64,000 nt of DNA from Symbiodinium natans (lineage: Eukaryota > Sar > Dinophyceae > Suessiales > Symbiodiniaceae). The notes below the pieces were generated by a model. It worked only from the letters and a program-made list of their open reading frames with translations. It did not search any database and was not told where the DNA came from. The DNA lies in contig CAJNDS010002301.1 of assembly GCA_905221605.1 (NCBI GenBank), positions 905,692-969,691 of the forward strand. The letters are read 5' to 3'. The translations under genes and the position numbers were made by a program. Shown piece by piece: positions 36,703 through 49,129 of the stretch (its first letter is position 1; the number at the start of each line of letters is the position of its first letter).

Positions 36703-37633
36703 GAGCCGCCGGTCTAAACTCTACTCAAGGGGCAATGGACCCGTGTCACGGTGTGTTGCTTTTCAGGCGGCCCGCCGCTTTACAAGGGCTCTGTTGCCAT
36801 GCATGTTACCAGAAGAGCTTGGGGGCGGGTCGCTCTGCTTGTTCGATATGTTGCGAGATGAATGCTGCCAACCCTTCCCACAGTAGTGATGGGGTCTTCG
36901 AAGCATCCGCGCAGACCGTGCAATGCCTAGGTTTGGGGACGGGCCAGGGCTATCCCGAGGCATTTTGTGCTCCAAAACTGCCGTCTCTTGTGCGTCGCGC
37001 TGGGTGTTGCTCTGAAATCTGATCAGAAAGCCTTCTGCGGATGAGGGTTCAGACTTACCTGTTCCTGGGCTTGCCGTTTTTCAGGTGGCCCCGTCGCTTT
37101 GCAGGGTTTTGGTACTTGCGTCCCGCTCTACGTAACTCACCAGAGCCGCGAGTTTTTGACAGATGCTCAAATCAATACATCCAATAACTCAACCCTCAAA
37201 GAAGCGAGGTTCCAAAGCCAGCCATACGGATCTCCAAACCCCGAGCCCTAGCTCACCCCCAACCCTGAACTCTAACCTCTAACCCTTTTAAACCAACACC
37301 CTACACCCCAAACCCAACACCCCCAAACCCTCACTGTCCTTTGGCGCGACCGCTCCGGGAACGCATTGGGCAAAGAGGGCCCGGTCGGACCTGGGCTGGG
37401 GTCAGAAATCTGCCGCACGGCCTGAAGGGTTAGGGGCTTAGGCCTGTTTAGGGTTTAAGGACCTTAAACCCTAAACCCTAAACCCTAAACCCTAAACCGA
37501 AAACAGGGATCATAGGGAAAAGGGTCTTGGGCCCAGGTATGAGGATTAGGGTTGAGTGGGTTGCGAGGCAGCCTATCCGTAAAGGAAAGCGATCTCAGAC
37601 GCAGAAATCGACTTCTACGGTTTAGGGCTTAGG

Positions 37634-38094
37634 GTGATCCTGCTACGATGGATAAAAGCTGATCATCGAAGTCTGCCACAGACCTTCAGAACAAAACTCA
37701 AACACGAATATACACCACCCTTTCCCAATGCCCTCAACGATATCGACATGAGCCCTTCCTTTCGAGTCGGCAGCCAGCTGATGACGATGTACCACAATAG
37801 GCATGCAAAACTGAAACCTAAACCCGAAAGCGTAGACCCTGAATCCGGAGCTTTATGGCCTATACCGAGGCCCCTCATCTCCCCTCCTCTCAGGCATCGG
37901 GCCATTTCTGGCCTACTGTAAACATACAATCCAGCCCCACAAAACTGAAGACACTTCCCAATAAAGGTTCCGGGCTTTTTCTTCACAGGGTTGAGGGTTT
38001 GTGGTGGGGGCGCCATGTCCCAGGTGCGGAAGACGCCCAGAGACGGCCGCACCCATCGTGGCGCCCGTGCCGCGCGGGGCGTTATGGATTCCAT
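37634..38094. other. Island open on both strands, status unclear
   Basis: The plus strand is open at 37634-37921 (KADHRSLPQTFRTKLKHEYT) and the minus strand at 38094-37663 (a hydrophobic stretch FSFACLLWYIVISWLP). Neither is recognised and no splice pair was fixed. Confidence 0.25.
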
Positions 38095-38664
38095 CGCAGC
38101 GGCTTATTGCCATGAATTGGCTGGTTGTTTCGGGTGTTTTAGATTTACGGCTTCAGGGGTTTAAGGCTTCAGGGCTTCAGGGATCTACGGCCAGAGGTTT
38201 CAGGGTTTTTGGGTTCGGTGTTGGGAATCACGAGGTTAGCGCATAGGGTTTAAGGGTGCCGGTGCAAGTGCCACTGTAGTGGCAGGTTGTACTACCTCGG
38301 TTTAGAGGGCCTACGTGGTGATGATGCTTGAAGAGGAGGCACAAAAGGGGACAGGTCTGCAAGGCTTTCTGGAGTTTAGGGGTTTTGGGTTTAGTTAGGC
38401 GCCCGACAGCCTGCGTAGACGTTTTGCATGGCTTTTTTGTCCGCGTTTTACCCGAGGCTGTTGACGCCTGGACCCGAGACCCCTTTATGAGGTCTAAAAC
38501 ATGGACGTGTGGAAAAGGGGGAGGGGCACGGCCCTCCCTCGTCCAGATAAGAATAAGGGTCGTGCTATGGCAAAGACAGAAGCAAGCACCTGTCAAGTTA
38601 TGTACATTAAGGGGGCTGCTGGACCAGTTGGCAGCAGCAAAAGCTGTCAAAGGCTCATGGCGCT

Positions 38665-39813
38665 CTAAGATTTGTGGGTGTCACTCAGATCGCCAGCTGT
38701 GACCAGCGGATTCTCACGGCAAACCGAGGCTAACAGCTTCCCGTTAGGCAAGACAACTCGTAAGCTCTGGAGCTTGACTCTCAACTCATGCGCAATGTAC
38801 GCTTGAGTATCCAAGGCCAGCTCAGACCCAAGTGCCTTCCATCGTAAGACTTCGTTTCCGGCCAGGCCAAAACATGTCAGCGCCACTGCGCCATCCACAC
38901 CGCCAACATCTAACTGACAAACAAAGCTGTCTGTGCCTCGTACCGTATGGTCACGAACATACCAGATCCCCGGCTCAGGAGGAGGAATCCTGCATTGTTT
39001 GTAGTGGTTCTTCCCGCAAGCTACAGCAACACCATCACTTCGGACGAGCACGGTGTGAGTCACCCCTGCGGAAACTTGCGTGTAGACGACTCCGTCATCC
39101 TTCAGTGCAGGGATGTTGCACTGCTTGGATTCATTGCGTCCGCAAGCTACTGCTCTCCCATCACTTCGAAGAAGCACGGTGTGATCTCCTGCAGAGACTT
39201 GGGTATATGACACTCCCTCTTCCAGAGGGGGAATGTCGCATTGTCCACCATCATTGCTTCCGCAAGCCACTGCTTGGCCATCGCTTCGAAGCAGAACTGT
39301 GTGGTTCTTGCCGCCGGCAACCTGGGTGTACGACATTCCTTCTTCCAAAGGGGGAATGTTGCATTCGCCATAGTGGTTACGACTGCTAAGTGCAACAGCA
39401 CGGCCGTCGTTTCGAAGAAGCACAATATGATCGTCGCCGGCATCCACTTGGGTGTACCAAAACCCCTCATCCAACGGTAAAATCTTGCTACGCCCAGGTG
39501 ATCCACAGAGCACAGCATTGCCGTCGTTTCGAAGAAGCACCGTCTGAGCATAACCTGCAGAAACCTGGGTGTATGACATTCCCTCATCCAGCGCAGGAAT
39601 TCTGCATTGTTCAGCGCTATTTCTTCCGCAAGCAACAGCGCAACCATCACTTCGGAGAAGAACGGTGTGGAGCCAGCCAGCGGCAACCTGAGTGTAGGAG
39701 AGTCCTTCATCCAAAGGGGGAATCACGCATTGGCCAGCGTTCACCATCCCCCAAGCCACGGCGTTGCCATCACTCCGGAGAAGAACGGTGTGAAGCACTC
39801 CGGCAGCAGCCAT
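38665..39813 (-). CDS. RCC1-repeat protein, copy A (382 aa)
   Basis: A single open frame from ATG (39813-39811) to TAG. It contains seven repeats of about 40 residues with the pattern YTQVxAGxxHTVLLRSDGxA then VACGxNxxxQCxIPxL, the RCC1/beta-propeller type; seven blades would close one propeller. Repeat 4 has ALSSRNHYGEC instead of the ACG core, and repeat 3 is shortened. The last 100 residues leave the propeller and include LRVKLQSLRVVLPNGKLLAS. RCC1-like repeats serve protein or chromatin binding and GEF roles; dinoflagellates carry very many, usually of unknown function. It is intronless, unlike its neighbours, which suits a retrocopied origin. The frame is open 24 codons further upstream but without ATG. 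The complementary strand is open only as a shadow. Confidence 0.85.
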   Translation of the reverse strand: MAAAGVLHTVLLRSDGNAVAWGMVNAGQCVIPPLDEGLSYTQVAAGWLHTVLLRSDGCAVACGRNSAEQCRIPALDEGMSYTQVSAGYAQTVLLRNDGNAVLCGSPGRSKILPLDEGFWYTQVDAGDDHIVLLRNDGRAVALSSRNHYGECNIPPLEEGMSYTQVAGGKNHTVLLRSDGQAVACGSNDGGQCDIPPLEEGVSYTQVSAGDHTVLLRSDGRAVACGRNESKQCNIPALKDDGVVYTQVSAGVTHTVLVRSDGVAVACGKNHYKQCRIPPPEPGIWYVRDHTVRGTDSFVCQLDVGGVDGAVALTCFGLAGNEVLRWKALGSELALDTQAYIAHELRVKLQSLRVVLPNGKLLASVCRENPLVTAGDLSDTHKS

Positions 39814-40933
39814 AGAAACAAAATGCGGGCCTCTAATGTCTCTACTACTTGGGAAACCCGACCATAAACCCTGCGACCTAAGCACTTTAAACCCTTACAC
39901 TAACCCCTAAACCCTAAGCCCGAAACCCCGATATCAAGGCCGTGGTGAGACGCTCCTCCATGCTCGAGGCACTTCCCCGGTGGAAGGTGGCAGCTTCGAT
40001 CTACTGAACTCTACTGTTCGGGTCTGAAACAATCAGGGTTTAGGGTCTACTGAAATCTACTGTTCTGGTCTGCAGCAATCAAGGTTTAGAGTCTACAGAT
40101 ATCTGCTGTTATGGACGATTGTGGAGGTTTAGGGTTTAGGGTTTAGGGCTTCGGGAACCCTTCTCGGGATATAGGGAGGATGCGGGCTGCTATAAGGATC
40201 CTTTTTCCCCCCCTGTCCCCACTCAGAACCAGCAAGTCTGTCTACTGACATATACCGTCTACATAACATACATGCTACCCCCCCCCCCCCAAACAAAAAA
40301 ACAACCTTTAAGAAAAAAAGATCAGCGAGCATCGATGTTTCCTTTGACGGGCTTCAACATGGTGCCTCGTTAAGGCTACGACGTCCTTAGAAGACAAATT
40401 TTATCTCCTGCCATCAGAGCATCTTCATGACCATGCCTTTGGCAGTTCTAGTCTTGGAGGATTCAACATGATGCTTGGGTACATGGACCCCATGAATTTA
40501 GCTGGTTATCGGTTTCGGGTGTTGTAGATTCTGCGGCTTCAGGGGTTTAAGGCTTTATAGGGCTTCAGGGATCTACGGCTTTAGGATTCTGGGTTTTTGG
40601 GTTCGGGGTTGGGAATCACAAAGTTTCTGATTTAGGGGCTCTGGGCTGCTTAGGCAAGTTAGGTGCCCGCCTGCGTAGACGTTTTGCATGGTTTTTTTGT
40701 CCGCCTTGTTCTTACCCGACACCGTTGATGCCTACACCCGAGACCTTTTTACAAGGTCTTCCAAAACATGGGCGTGTGGAAAAGGGGGAGGGGCACCAGC
40801 CCCTCCCTCGTCCAGATAAGAATAAGGGTGGTGCTATGGCAAAGACAGAAGCAAGCACCTGTCAAGTTATGTACATTAAGGGGGCTGCTGGACCAGTTGG
40901 CAGCAGCAAAAGCTGTCAAAGGCTCATGGCGCT

Positions 40934-42082
40934 CTAAGATTTGTGGGTGTCACTCAGATCGCCAGCTGTGACCAGCGGATTCTCACGGCAAACCGAGGCT
41001 AACAGCTTCCCGTTAGGCAAGACAACTCGTAAGCTCTGGAGCTTGACTCTCAACTCATGCGCAATGTACGCTTGAGTATCCAAGGCCAGCTCAGACCCAA
41101 GTGCCTTCCATCGTAAGACTTCGTTTCCGGCCAGGCCAAAACATGTCAGCGCCACTGCGCCATCCACACCGCCAACATCTAACTGACAAACAAAGCTGTC
41201 TGTGCCTCGTACCGTATGGTCACGAACATACCAGATCCCCGGCTCAGGAGGAGGAATCCTGCATTGTTTGTAGTGGTTCTTCCCGCAAGCTACAGCAACA
41301 CCATCACTTCGGACGAGCACGGTGTGAGTCACCCCTGCGGAAACTTGCGTGTAGACGACTCCGTCATCCTTCAGTGCAGGGATGTTGCACTGCTTGGATT
41401 CATTGCGTCCGCAAGCTACTGCTCTCCCATCACTTCGAAGAAGCACGGTGTGATCTCCTGCAGAGACTTGGGTATATGACACTCCCTCTTCCAGAGGGGG
41501 AATGTCGCATTGTCCACCATCATTGCTTCCGCAAGCCACTGCTTGGCCATCGCTTCGAAGCAGAACTGTGTGGTTCTTGCCGCCGGCAACCTGGGTGTAC
41601 GACATTCCTTCTTCCAAAGGGGGAATGTTGCATTCGCCATAGTGGTTACGACTGCTAAGTGCAACAGCACGGCCGTCGTTTCGAAGAAGCACAATATGAT
41701 CGTCGCCGGCATCCACTTGGGTGTACCAAAACCCCTCATCCAACGGTAAAATCTTGCTACGCCCAGGTGATCCACAGAGCACAGCATTGCCGTCGTTTCG
41801 AAGAAGCACCGTCTGAGCATAACCTGCAGAAACCTGGGTGTATGACATTCCCTCATCCAGCGCAGGAATTCTGCATTGTTCATCGCTTCTTCTTCCGCAA
41901 GCAACAGCGCAACCATCACTTCGGAGAAGAACGGTGTGGAGCCAGCCAGCGGCAACCTGAGTGTAGGAGAGTCCTTCATCCAAAGGGGGAATCACGCATT
42001 GGCCAGCATTCACCATCCCCCAAGCCACGGCGTTGCCATCACTCCGGAGAAGAACGGTGTGAAGCACTCCGGCAGCAGCCAT
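40934..42082 (-). CDS. RCC1-repeat protein, copy B (382 aa)
   Basis: The tandem copy of the gene at 38665-39813: same length, same ATG and same TAG stop. I count four base differences in the coding region, giving two changed residues in repeat 2 (CGRRSDEQC here, CGRNSAEQC in A). Just upstream, a one-base length difference shifts the frame, so the 24-codon upstream extension of copy A is lost here; this supports the inner ATG as the real start. Both copies look intact, which implies recent duplication or gene conversion. No promoter could be defined. Confidence 0.85.
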   Translation of the reverse strand: MAAAGVLHTVLLRSDGNAVAWGMVNAGQCVIPPLDEGLSYTQVAAGWLHTVLLRSDGCAVACGRRSDEQCRIPALDEGMSYTQVSAGYAQTVLLRNDGNAVLCGSPGRSKILPLDEGFWYTQVDAGDDHIVLLRNDGRAVALSSRNHYGECNIPPLEEGMSYTQVAGGKNHTVLLRSDGQAVACGSNDGGQCDIPPLEEGVSYTQVSAGDHTVLLRSDGRAVACGRNESKQCNIPALKDDGVVYTQVSAGVTHTVLVRSDGVAVACGKNHYKQCRIPPPEPGIWYVRDHTVRGTDSFVCQLDVGGVDGAVALTCFGLAGNEVLRWKALGSELALDTQAYIAHELRVKLQSLRVVLPNGKLLASVCRENPLVTAGDLSDTHKS

Positions 42083-42914
42083 AGAAAAAAAATGGTCGGC
42101 CTCTAATGTCTCTACTACTTGGGAAACCCGACCATAAACCCTGCGACCTAAGCACTTTAAACCCTTAGACTAACCCCTAAACCCTAAACCCTAAGCCCGA
42201 AACCCCGATATCAAGGCCGTGGTGAGACGCTCCTCCATGCTCGAGGCACTTCCCCGGTGGAAGGTGGCAGCTTCGATCTACTGAACTCTACTGTTCGGGT
42301 CTGAAACAATCAGGGTTTAGGGTCTACTGAAATCTACTGTTCTGGTCTGAAGCAATCAGGGTTTAGAGTCTACAGATATCTGCTGTTATGGACGATTGTG
42401 GAGGTTTAGGGTTTAGGTTTAGGGTTTAGGTTTAGGGCTTCGGGAACCCTAGTAGGGGTATAGGGAGGATGCGGGCTGCTATAAGGATCCGTTTTCCCCC
42501 CTTTTCCCACTCAGAACCAGCAAGTCTGTCTACTGACATATACCGTCTACATAACATAACACAAAATACATGCTACTGTACCCCCCCCCCCAAACAAAAA
42601 AAAAACAACCTTTAAGAACAAATGATCAGCGAGCATCGATGTTTCCTTTGACGGGCTTCAACATGGTGCCTCGTTAAGGCTACGATGTCGTTAGAAGACA
42701 AATATATCTCCTGCCATCAGAGCATCTTCATTACCACGCCTTTGGCAGTTCTAGTTTTGGAGTGCCCAACCTGAGAGGGAACCTGAGAGGGAAATCGCGA
42801 ATTCATTGCCTGCGGAGTGGGGATGTTCGATGTAATCATATTGGATAAAGAGTCCTTTTATACTGATACAACAATAAAATATCGCAATACACTAGTATAA
42901 TACTATAACAAGAT

Positions 42915-42991
42915 TATACATATATATATATATACATATATCTATATATATATACATATATAATATACGTTTATTTATATTTATAGTATAT
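42915..42991. repeat. AT-rich TA/CATA microsatellite
   Basis: Imperfect (TA)n with CATA and CTATA interruptions, just right of the RCC1 duplication. It marks the start of the array-poor block. Confidence 0.85.
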
Positions 42992-43286
42992 ATGTTCCTT
43001 TTTTTAGGGAGAGCTCAGTCCCCACCTCTTTCGTCCGGCCAGCGCTCCACACAGTGGTCATGCAAGGAGGCTGCCGGGAGTCTTTGCCCCCGTCCTCCTC
43101 CCCAGTGGACAAGAGAAGGCATGTAGTGCATTGTAGTGCCTGCTGCCTGCGAACTTCGGTGTCTCTAGAGTTTCACTGACCCTGCTGTTTCGGAGCCCTG
43201 CACTGCGGCGCCCTGTTAATTCATCTCATACGGCCTGGGCGCCGCGCGCAGCGCCGTCAAGCGAGGGCTGCAACGCGGCTACGGAT

Positions 43287-43628
43287 GTGCACGCCTTTGG
43301 AAGGTCTACTCGGGGCTTATGCACGCCGTATCCGCAGCCTCGATCATGTGATCCTTGCGGCATTTTGTTGGGGCCAGGGTTTCAGGACTTCTTAGGTCTT
43401 GCACAAAAAATGAAGGATGAAGAGATGGCTGGCTTGGAGCAGGCCAGAGCTCAAAATACGCTTTTTGTTGCCGGAAAGCTCAACCCTTACAAGCGCCTAA
43501 ATCATGAGTCCCATGGCAGCTACCAGGGCCACTGGGTTGACTTTCCTCGGGAGAGCGGCTTTGTGGAACATGCCTTGAAAAGTGAAGGTCTTATTTCTAA
43601 GGCTTCAGACTGTCGAAGGTTTAATTAG
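43287..43628 (+). CDS. Plus-strand open frame, unrecognised
   Basis: An ATG-started frame of 113 codons. The second half has protein-like composition (KMKDEEMAGLEQARAQNTLF; NHESHGSYQGHWVDFPRESG) and ends in TAG. No family recognised. It is the first open frame right of the AT-rich tract. Confidence 0.35.
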   Translation: MHAFGRSTRGLCTPYPQPRSCDPCGILLGPGFQDFLGLAQKMKDEEMAGLEQARAQNTLFVAGKLNPYKRLNHESHGSYQGHWVDFPRESGFVEHALKSEGLISKASDCRRFN

Positions 43629-43639
43629 TAGTTTTTGAG

Positions 43640-46600
43640 TGTTCATGCTTCTTAACTTCTTAACACCAGGTGAACTACTGTGGACGATGGGAAGGTCGAG
43701 GGAAGGCCTTCTTGACATGGCAGCGCCCACTCACGGAAGAAGGGGCCCCCAAAACCCTAAACCCTGTGAACCCCAAACGCCCCGAAAGCGGCGACTCACG
43801 CGATCTCCGGCTCAAGCCGACGCCCTCAGCGTATGCTGGCGCCAGAAGTGGGAACTCCTCCGAGAGCTCCGGCCTTAGAGGTCGGGGAAAGAGCACCAGG
43901 TGCGGCTGAAGGGCCAAGCATGGCTAAACCAGAAGAGCGGCGTCCTTCTTGAGGTGGGCACTCCGATTCCCACGTGCCAGCACGCCGGCACAAGGACTTC
44001 GAGAGAAATAGGGGGGAGCCGAGCACGATGAGGGCCAGTGAGCTGGATTCTCACCACGCCGCCTCTGACAGGACTCCGCGTCTTGGCAGAAACCATCCTA
44101 GAAACAACCGGCCCTATGCAAACAGCGTCGAGTCTGGCGTCTGCCAGCCTTGGATGAGAATTTTACCGGGGGCAGACTCGGCTTTTGCGGGAAGGGTCCG
44201 ACGCTGAAGCTTTGACCCACAAGTCAATGAGGTGACCTTTCGCCTAATCGAGACGCGGCTACGGCGGCTAAGGTTGGATTTCAGGGTTGTGCCACCGAAG
44301 CCCGGAAGAGCCGGACCTCCAAGCAAACTGGTTTCGTCAGTGGCCACCTTGCTTCTGAGCACTTTCTCCACCTCTGCGTGTACAGCCTTCGTCTTCCGCA
44401 TGTCGCCATGGAACAGGAGGAACATGAACACATGGGCCCATGCCCGGGACAGAGGGTGATAGGATTGACCCGGACTGGGCTCATGTGCGGCTTACGGGCT
44501 TACAGGGGGGTCGAGTCGAGTGGGGCTTCCGGGCTTTCAGATCATCGTGCAACAGCCCTTGGAGGCCTCACTCGGGGAAGAGTTGCCTTTGGGAGGAGCC
44601 AGGGCTGGCTAAGAACAGGCATGTTGCGCAGATTGTTCCTCGGCTGCAGGGTTGGTAGCCGGATGTGCACGCGATGCCCAACATTTCAAAACGCTCACCC
44701 GCGCTGCCTCCTTACAAGGCCGCGGGAATGGAGATCCGCTTTTTTTGCCTGAAGCGCTGACGCATGGGTGCCTTAAAAGCCTTCGGGAGCAAAGCCGGCT
44801 TGAATTTAAGGGGGGTTTGAGCTTGAGGGACTCGGAGGCAAAGTGGAGTCTGCACTGCATGGGAGCACCGCAGGCTGCTCCCAGATTGCCACTCACAACT
44901 CCCCGTTTCCCTTCGTCTTCGGGTCAGGGCCCGGCCATATGACTGCCTATAAGGCCCTGAACCCCAGATGCCCTGAAGTTGCTCGGGGGCGCTTGGGTTT
45001 TTTGATGAGCCCGCCTCGTTTGGTGAGCCTTAGCAAGCTTTAGGCTACAGACCAGCAGAAGCTGGCTTTGCTCGTGCCCCCCCCCACCCTTGACGGTGAG
45101 GAGCCGGACGAGCATAACCTGGGAATCCCTAAACCCTGAACCCTAAACCAGGCAACGGTATTGCCAAGCTCAGGCCGAAGATGTACAGGATGTAGGGGCC
45201 GGGGTTCCCGCGCAAGGCATAAACGTGGGGGGTGGCCGTTGCTGCATAAAAGGCGTCGTCAAGAAAAAACGGGCACGGGTCCTTTCGCACACTACTTGGG
45301 GAGGAAGCCCCCTAAACCCGATACCCTAAACCCTGAACCGTAAACCCTACGCCTTGCCTGCGCGACTCTGGTTGGGCGGCGTGCCCGTTCGATGCTCTGG
45401 GAAGGCCGGGGCAGTGGCCCGAGCCGTAGAAGAGAGGCACTGGCCCCGCTTAGAGCACAGGAAAGCCTTCCTTTAGGGTTTAGGGGTTAGGGTTGCAGCC
45501 CAAGTAGGCTTGGACTTAAGGATTTTCTTACATTCCAGCACGAGGCGCCATTTGCTCCCTTCTCCCACGGCACCGCTGCGGCAGCTCGACTTGAATCACG
45601 AAGATCCCTCCACCGATTGTGCAGCTTCCAGAAACGAGGGGTCCCAGCACCCTAGCGGGCGCGTGGCATAAGGCACGGTCTTGCAGGAGGCACTGTCTTG
45701 GGGCCCCGGTGCAGTGGCAGAGGATCCGGGATGGTGACAGCTCCGCGCGTTCAGCGCCTTTAGGGCTTGCCGGGCCAGTGGTTGAACTTGAAATACACTC
45801 AAATCTGTGGAGGATCAAGCGTGGCAAAGGTTCAGTTGGTGCAGCTCCGGCCAGTCCAGTGATCTGCCATCCCCGCATATGGGAGATACTGCAGTGCAGC
45901 TCTTCAGCCACCAAAGCGTAGCTGTCGCCCCATCCTTCGCCCTTCTGTGCGAGGGCCGCAGACATCGATGCCCAAGGGCCTTCAATATTTTGAGCTCCGC
46001 AGGTTTGGTGATCTCGCTCCTCAGGCTACACTGCGTTTGCCATCGCGGCATCCACCAGAGATTCGCTCAGATAGGCTGAAGAAGGATTCAAGTGCAGGGG
46101 TGCCTTGCCAACTACTGCCCCTTTTGTGGTGGTTGCATACTTGTCCCGAGTGTCTGGGACACACTGAACTGTCACCCCGGTTAATCTACGATGTCTATAT
46201 GCTTGACAAGCTGCTCGGCTTCCAAACATGGCAGGGCGATGACGAGCATGGCAGCCGTTTACAGAAAGTTGCTTGTCTAGCTATAGAGCTGCGTGTCAGA
46301 ACCCAGAGCAACTAAGTGGCCACCGGAGCTCCAAAGCAACACGTGTCGAAACTGCAGGTGCCTTTCGTGGCAGCCAGGGACTCTCCTCAGCTCAACTTGT
46401 TGGTCATAAAGCTTTCAAGAGCGGCTTCTGGAGCGGCGGAACTCACGACCTGTCGAATCTCTGAGGCGCCAGAGGCTTCCGCTAAAACTCAGGGTAAGAA
46501 GCTGCCCTGAGACGTGAGAGCCTCAGCCTGGTGCAGCCTGCCCAGCAGCTCGCAGTCAAAGGCTCTCAGCATCCCATGAGGGCCTCTGGCCCACCCTCCA

Positions 46601-49080
46601 CCTTGAAGGCTACAGAACCAAGGCCATGGCCGAAGCGCCCGCCGGAGACCGGCTGAAACCAGCTGGGCCCACACCTCCGAATCCTTAGATGGATTTTTCG
46701 AGGATCCCAGATCCCATGAAGGGCCCAAACTCCCCTTCTGCCAGGAGCCCTGGCCTGGTCCCTGGTGGTCACCATCTGTAAAGTAGCCCAAAGAGCTGGC
46801 AAACTACAAGGGAAGCTCCTCCTGCGAAGGGGGCGCCCTGGACCATGTCATCACAGCTTGGGGTGTTGCTCTTCCGGCCCTTCCCTCAAGCGTGCGCTGC
46901 GGCTTCTGCCAAGAGGCGCACAGCCGTTCTGGGGCTGGAGTCTACATGAGGCTACCAGGAAGCTCGCCTCTCCGCGGTCCTTCGAAGCCTCTGCAAAGTA
47001 GATGAAGGTAGAAGCCTACAAGAGGCAGCACAAGGAATGTGTCGAGAGACAAAACCCTTTGCAGGCCTCTGAGACTCACCTGATGCCAAAGATTGCTCAA
47101 ACCATCCTGAATGTGTGGCATGCACGCTCAAAGTTGGCACGTGTGTCGGGCCTCATTCGACGCGGCACGTGGCCGATCCAACATAGAATTGGAGTGGCAA
47201 AAGTTGGGCATGTGGCCTTCAACAGCTGCTTTGCTCGACGTGACTGTCCCAGTTGCCCTTTCAAGGGCAATGACGCCCTTCTCACACCGAATTCCTCCAG
47301 CTGATGGCTGTCCTTCTGCCCAGGCTGTGGGAATTTGGCACCATCGTTGCATATTCCAGCAAGACTTGGGCAGCCCGAAATGCGGGATACTTCAGAAGCT
47401 CGAAGGCCATTCTCAGATGTGTTCCGCAGTTTGTAGGAGTTTGTAGATTTTGCAGTGGGCCAGGATCCCCGAGCAGCTGCATCGCGCGGGCTACAAGTGC
47501 AATGTGGCAACCATGGACAGCGTGCCGTGAGTCGCGACAGCGCGCTGCACGAACTCCACCGTCAGCAGTGCTTCACGAAATCCAGAAGAATCCTGAGCAC
47601 ATCCTGCGACCCGGATCGGCAACGGCTTTGCCAGCAGCAGTGTCAGAGAAAGGACGCTCTTACAGCTGCCCGTCCTGCCCGTGCTGCCCGTGCAGTCAAG
47701 GTGTCTGGCTTCGGGCCTGGGCAGCCTACCTCTTTAGCGGAAGTGAAGGAGAAGCTGCAACATCACCAGATGCCCGAATCGCCGCTAAGGGGCGTGCGGC
47801 TTAGGGACGTCAGGGACACGTGGCTTTTGGGCTTTGTAGACCCAGGACTTCTGCTTCTAGAGCTTATAGAAACCCTAAACCCCACAAGCCCCTGCAAGCT
47901 CGAACGGACACGACATCCCTGGAAATCCCCGAGCCCCCTGCATCCAAGGCCAGCGGAGACGCGGTATGGAATGCTTCATAGGACTTGCCTGAACCAAATC
48001 CTGGAGAAACTCTTCTAAGTGTGCCCCAGGCTGATTGCTAGCTTGGGGGAGGGCATGCTCGGCCATCTCCCTGACCTCAAAGAGCCGTACCACTCTTTGC
48101 TGGTGCGACATGAGAACTCTTCGTCTGACAACACAGAAAACCTACCTATCTGCACTCAAAGCGCTGAAGCCTTTAAGCCACTCTGCCTCCTATGTGGAGC
48201 TCGTGTGTTGCAGGAAGTGGCGGGCGCGCCTGGCCCCGTGCCCAAATCAGAATTGCGACTCTGGCAATCAATGAGCCTACTTTGTCAAATGTCGGGACGC
48301 CTGGAAGGTGGGTAGCATAGCGTTGAAGGGGCCCCTTAAGTAACTCCGACGCTCCGGCAGTAAGGGTTGATGGCTGTTCAAGCGCAACAAACCCCCTCAG
48401 CACTCGCCCGAAACTTGGACCTGCCATTTCAACACAAACAAACCCCAGCCCTCGGGTCTCTGGGTGAACTTTTCCACCAAGGTATCTTTGAAGGACCAGC
48501 AGGATTCTCAGAGATCTGTGAATTCCTGAAAGGGCGTGGAGAGGTAGCGTCGGTTTATCTCCAAGCCAGTATAGGTCTTTCATTCCGGCTGGGGCTCTTC
48601 CTATATTTTCGGAGGGTAGAGTGACATGTTGCTTTGGGCAACTGGGCGTTTCAGGTGTCGAGACACCCTTTTCATGGAGAAGCGCAAAGAGCCGGGACCA
48701 TGTTGCCCAGCGTGCATCGAGATGAGGCTTGCGGAAGTGCAAAACATTTGCTCATGTGACCAAGCCCCCTTCGACTGGCAGCCGAAATTCCACGAGCACC
48801 GGCGGCAGATGGTGGCAAACTGCGACATCTCCACCATCTAAGTGCACAAGGACTCCAGTGTGGGAGCCGCAAGACAGACGGGAACCACTTCTTGACAGCC
48901 TGGACCTAGCTTACATGCTCGTTTTTGTGTCCATCTCGGCTTGATGGCTCCTTTTGGCATTCAGGGGCCATGCGCCTATGCAGTTCGAGGGTGGACAGTC
49001 TTGCGCGGAGGCCCGCGTGCCCAAGAAACGGGGAAAAGGTGTTGGAGCCAGGAGGCTGAGGGCAAAGAAGCAGGGGCGGA
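43640..49080. other. Array-poor block with many short overlapping open frames, no gene resolved
   Basis: About 5.4 kb of GC-rich DNA with only short CCCTAAA remnants (about 45128, 45320, 45475 and 47872). All six frames carry 60-190 codon openings but none shows a family motif I recognise. The most protein-like are plus 47002-47304 (EAYKRQHKECVERQNPLQAS), plus 47455-48018 (KVSGFGPGQPTSLAEVKEKL) and plus 48626-48841, which has a CCxxC-like cysteine group. Probably decayed coding or retroelement DNA. Confidence 0.3.
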
Positions 49081-49129
49081 GCGTGGAGGGTTTAGGGTTT
49101 AGGGTTTAGGGAAGTTTAGGGTTGAGGGT

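Larger units (their letters stand above)
38110..42757. repeat. Tandem duplication of about 2.3 kb carrying the RCC1-like gene
   Basis: Unit A runs from about 38110 to 40460 and unit B from about 40490 to 42757, with corresponding bases about 2269 apart through the genes. The two copies are nearly identical from about 38405/40670 to 40130/42400. Flanks show more change: A has about 120 extra bases near 38250-38380, and the CCCTAAA, C-tract and A-tract lengths differ. Confidence 0.9.

Noticed and set aside
38832-39710. Overlapping ORFs opposite and in other frames of the RCC1 genes (up to 187 codons)
   Set aside because: They mirror the periodic repeat sequence of the minus-strand gene; their cysteine/histidine-rich composition is a frame artefact and both duplicates show the same shadows.
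39814-39885. Longer 406-residue version of RCC1 copy A
   Set aside because: The extra 24 codons begin at GTG, have no ATG and are frame-shifted in copy B; the shared ATG at 39813/42082 is preferred.
48173-48742. 189-codon minus ORF as a gene
   Set aside because: No motif recognised, and plus-strand frames of similar quality overlap it; length alone is weak evidence in this GC-rich block.
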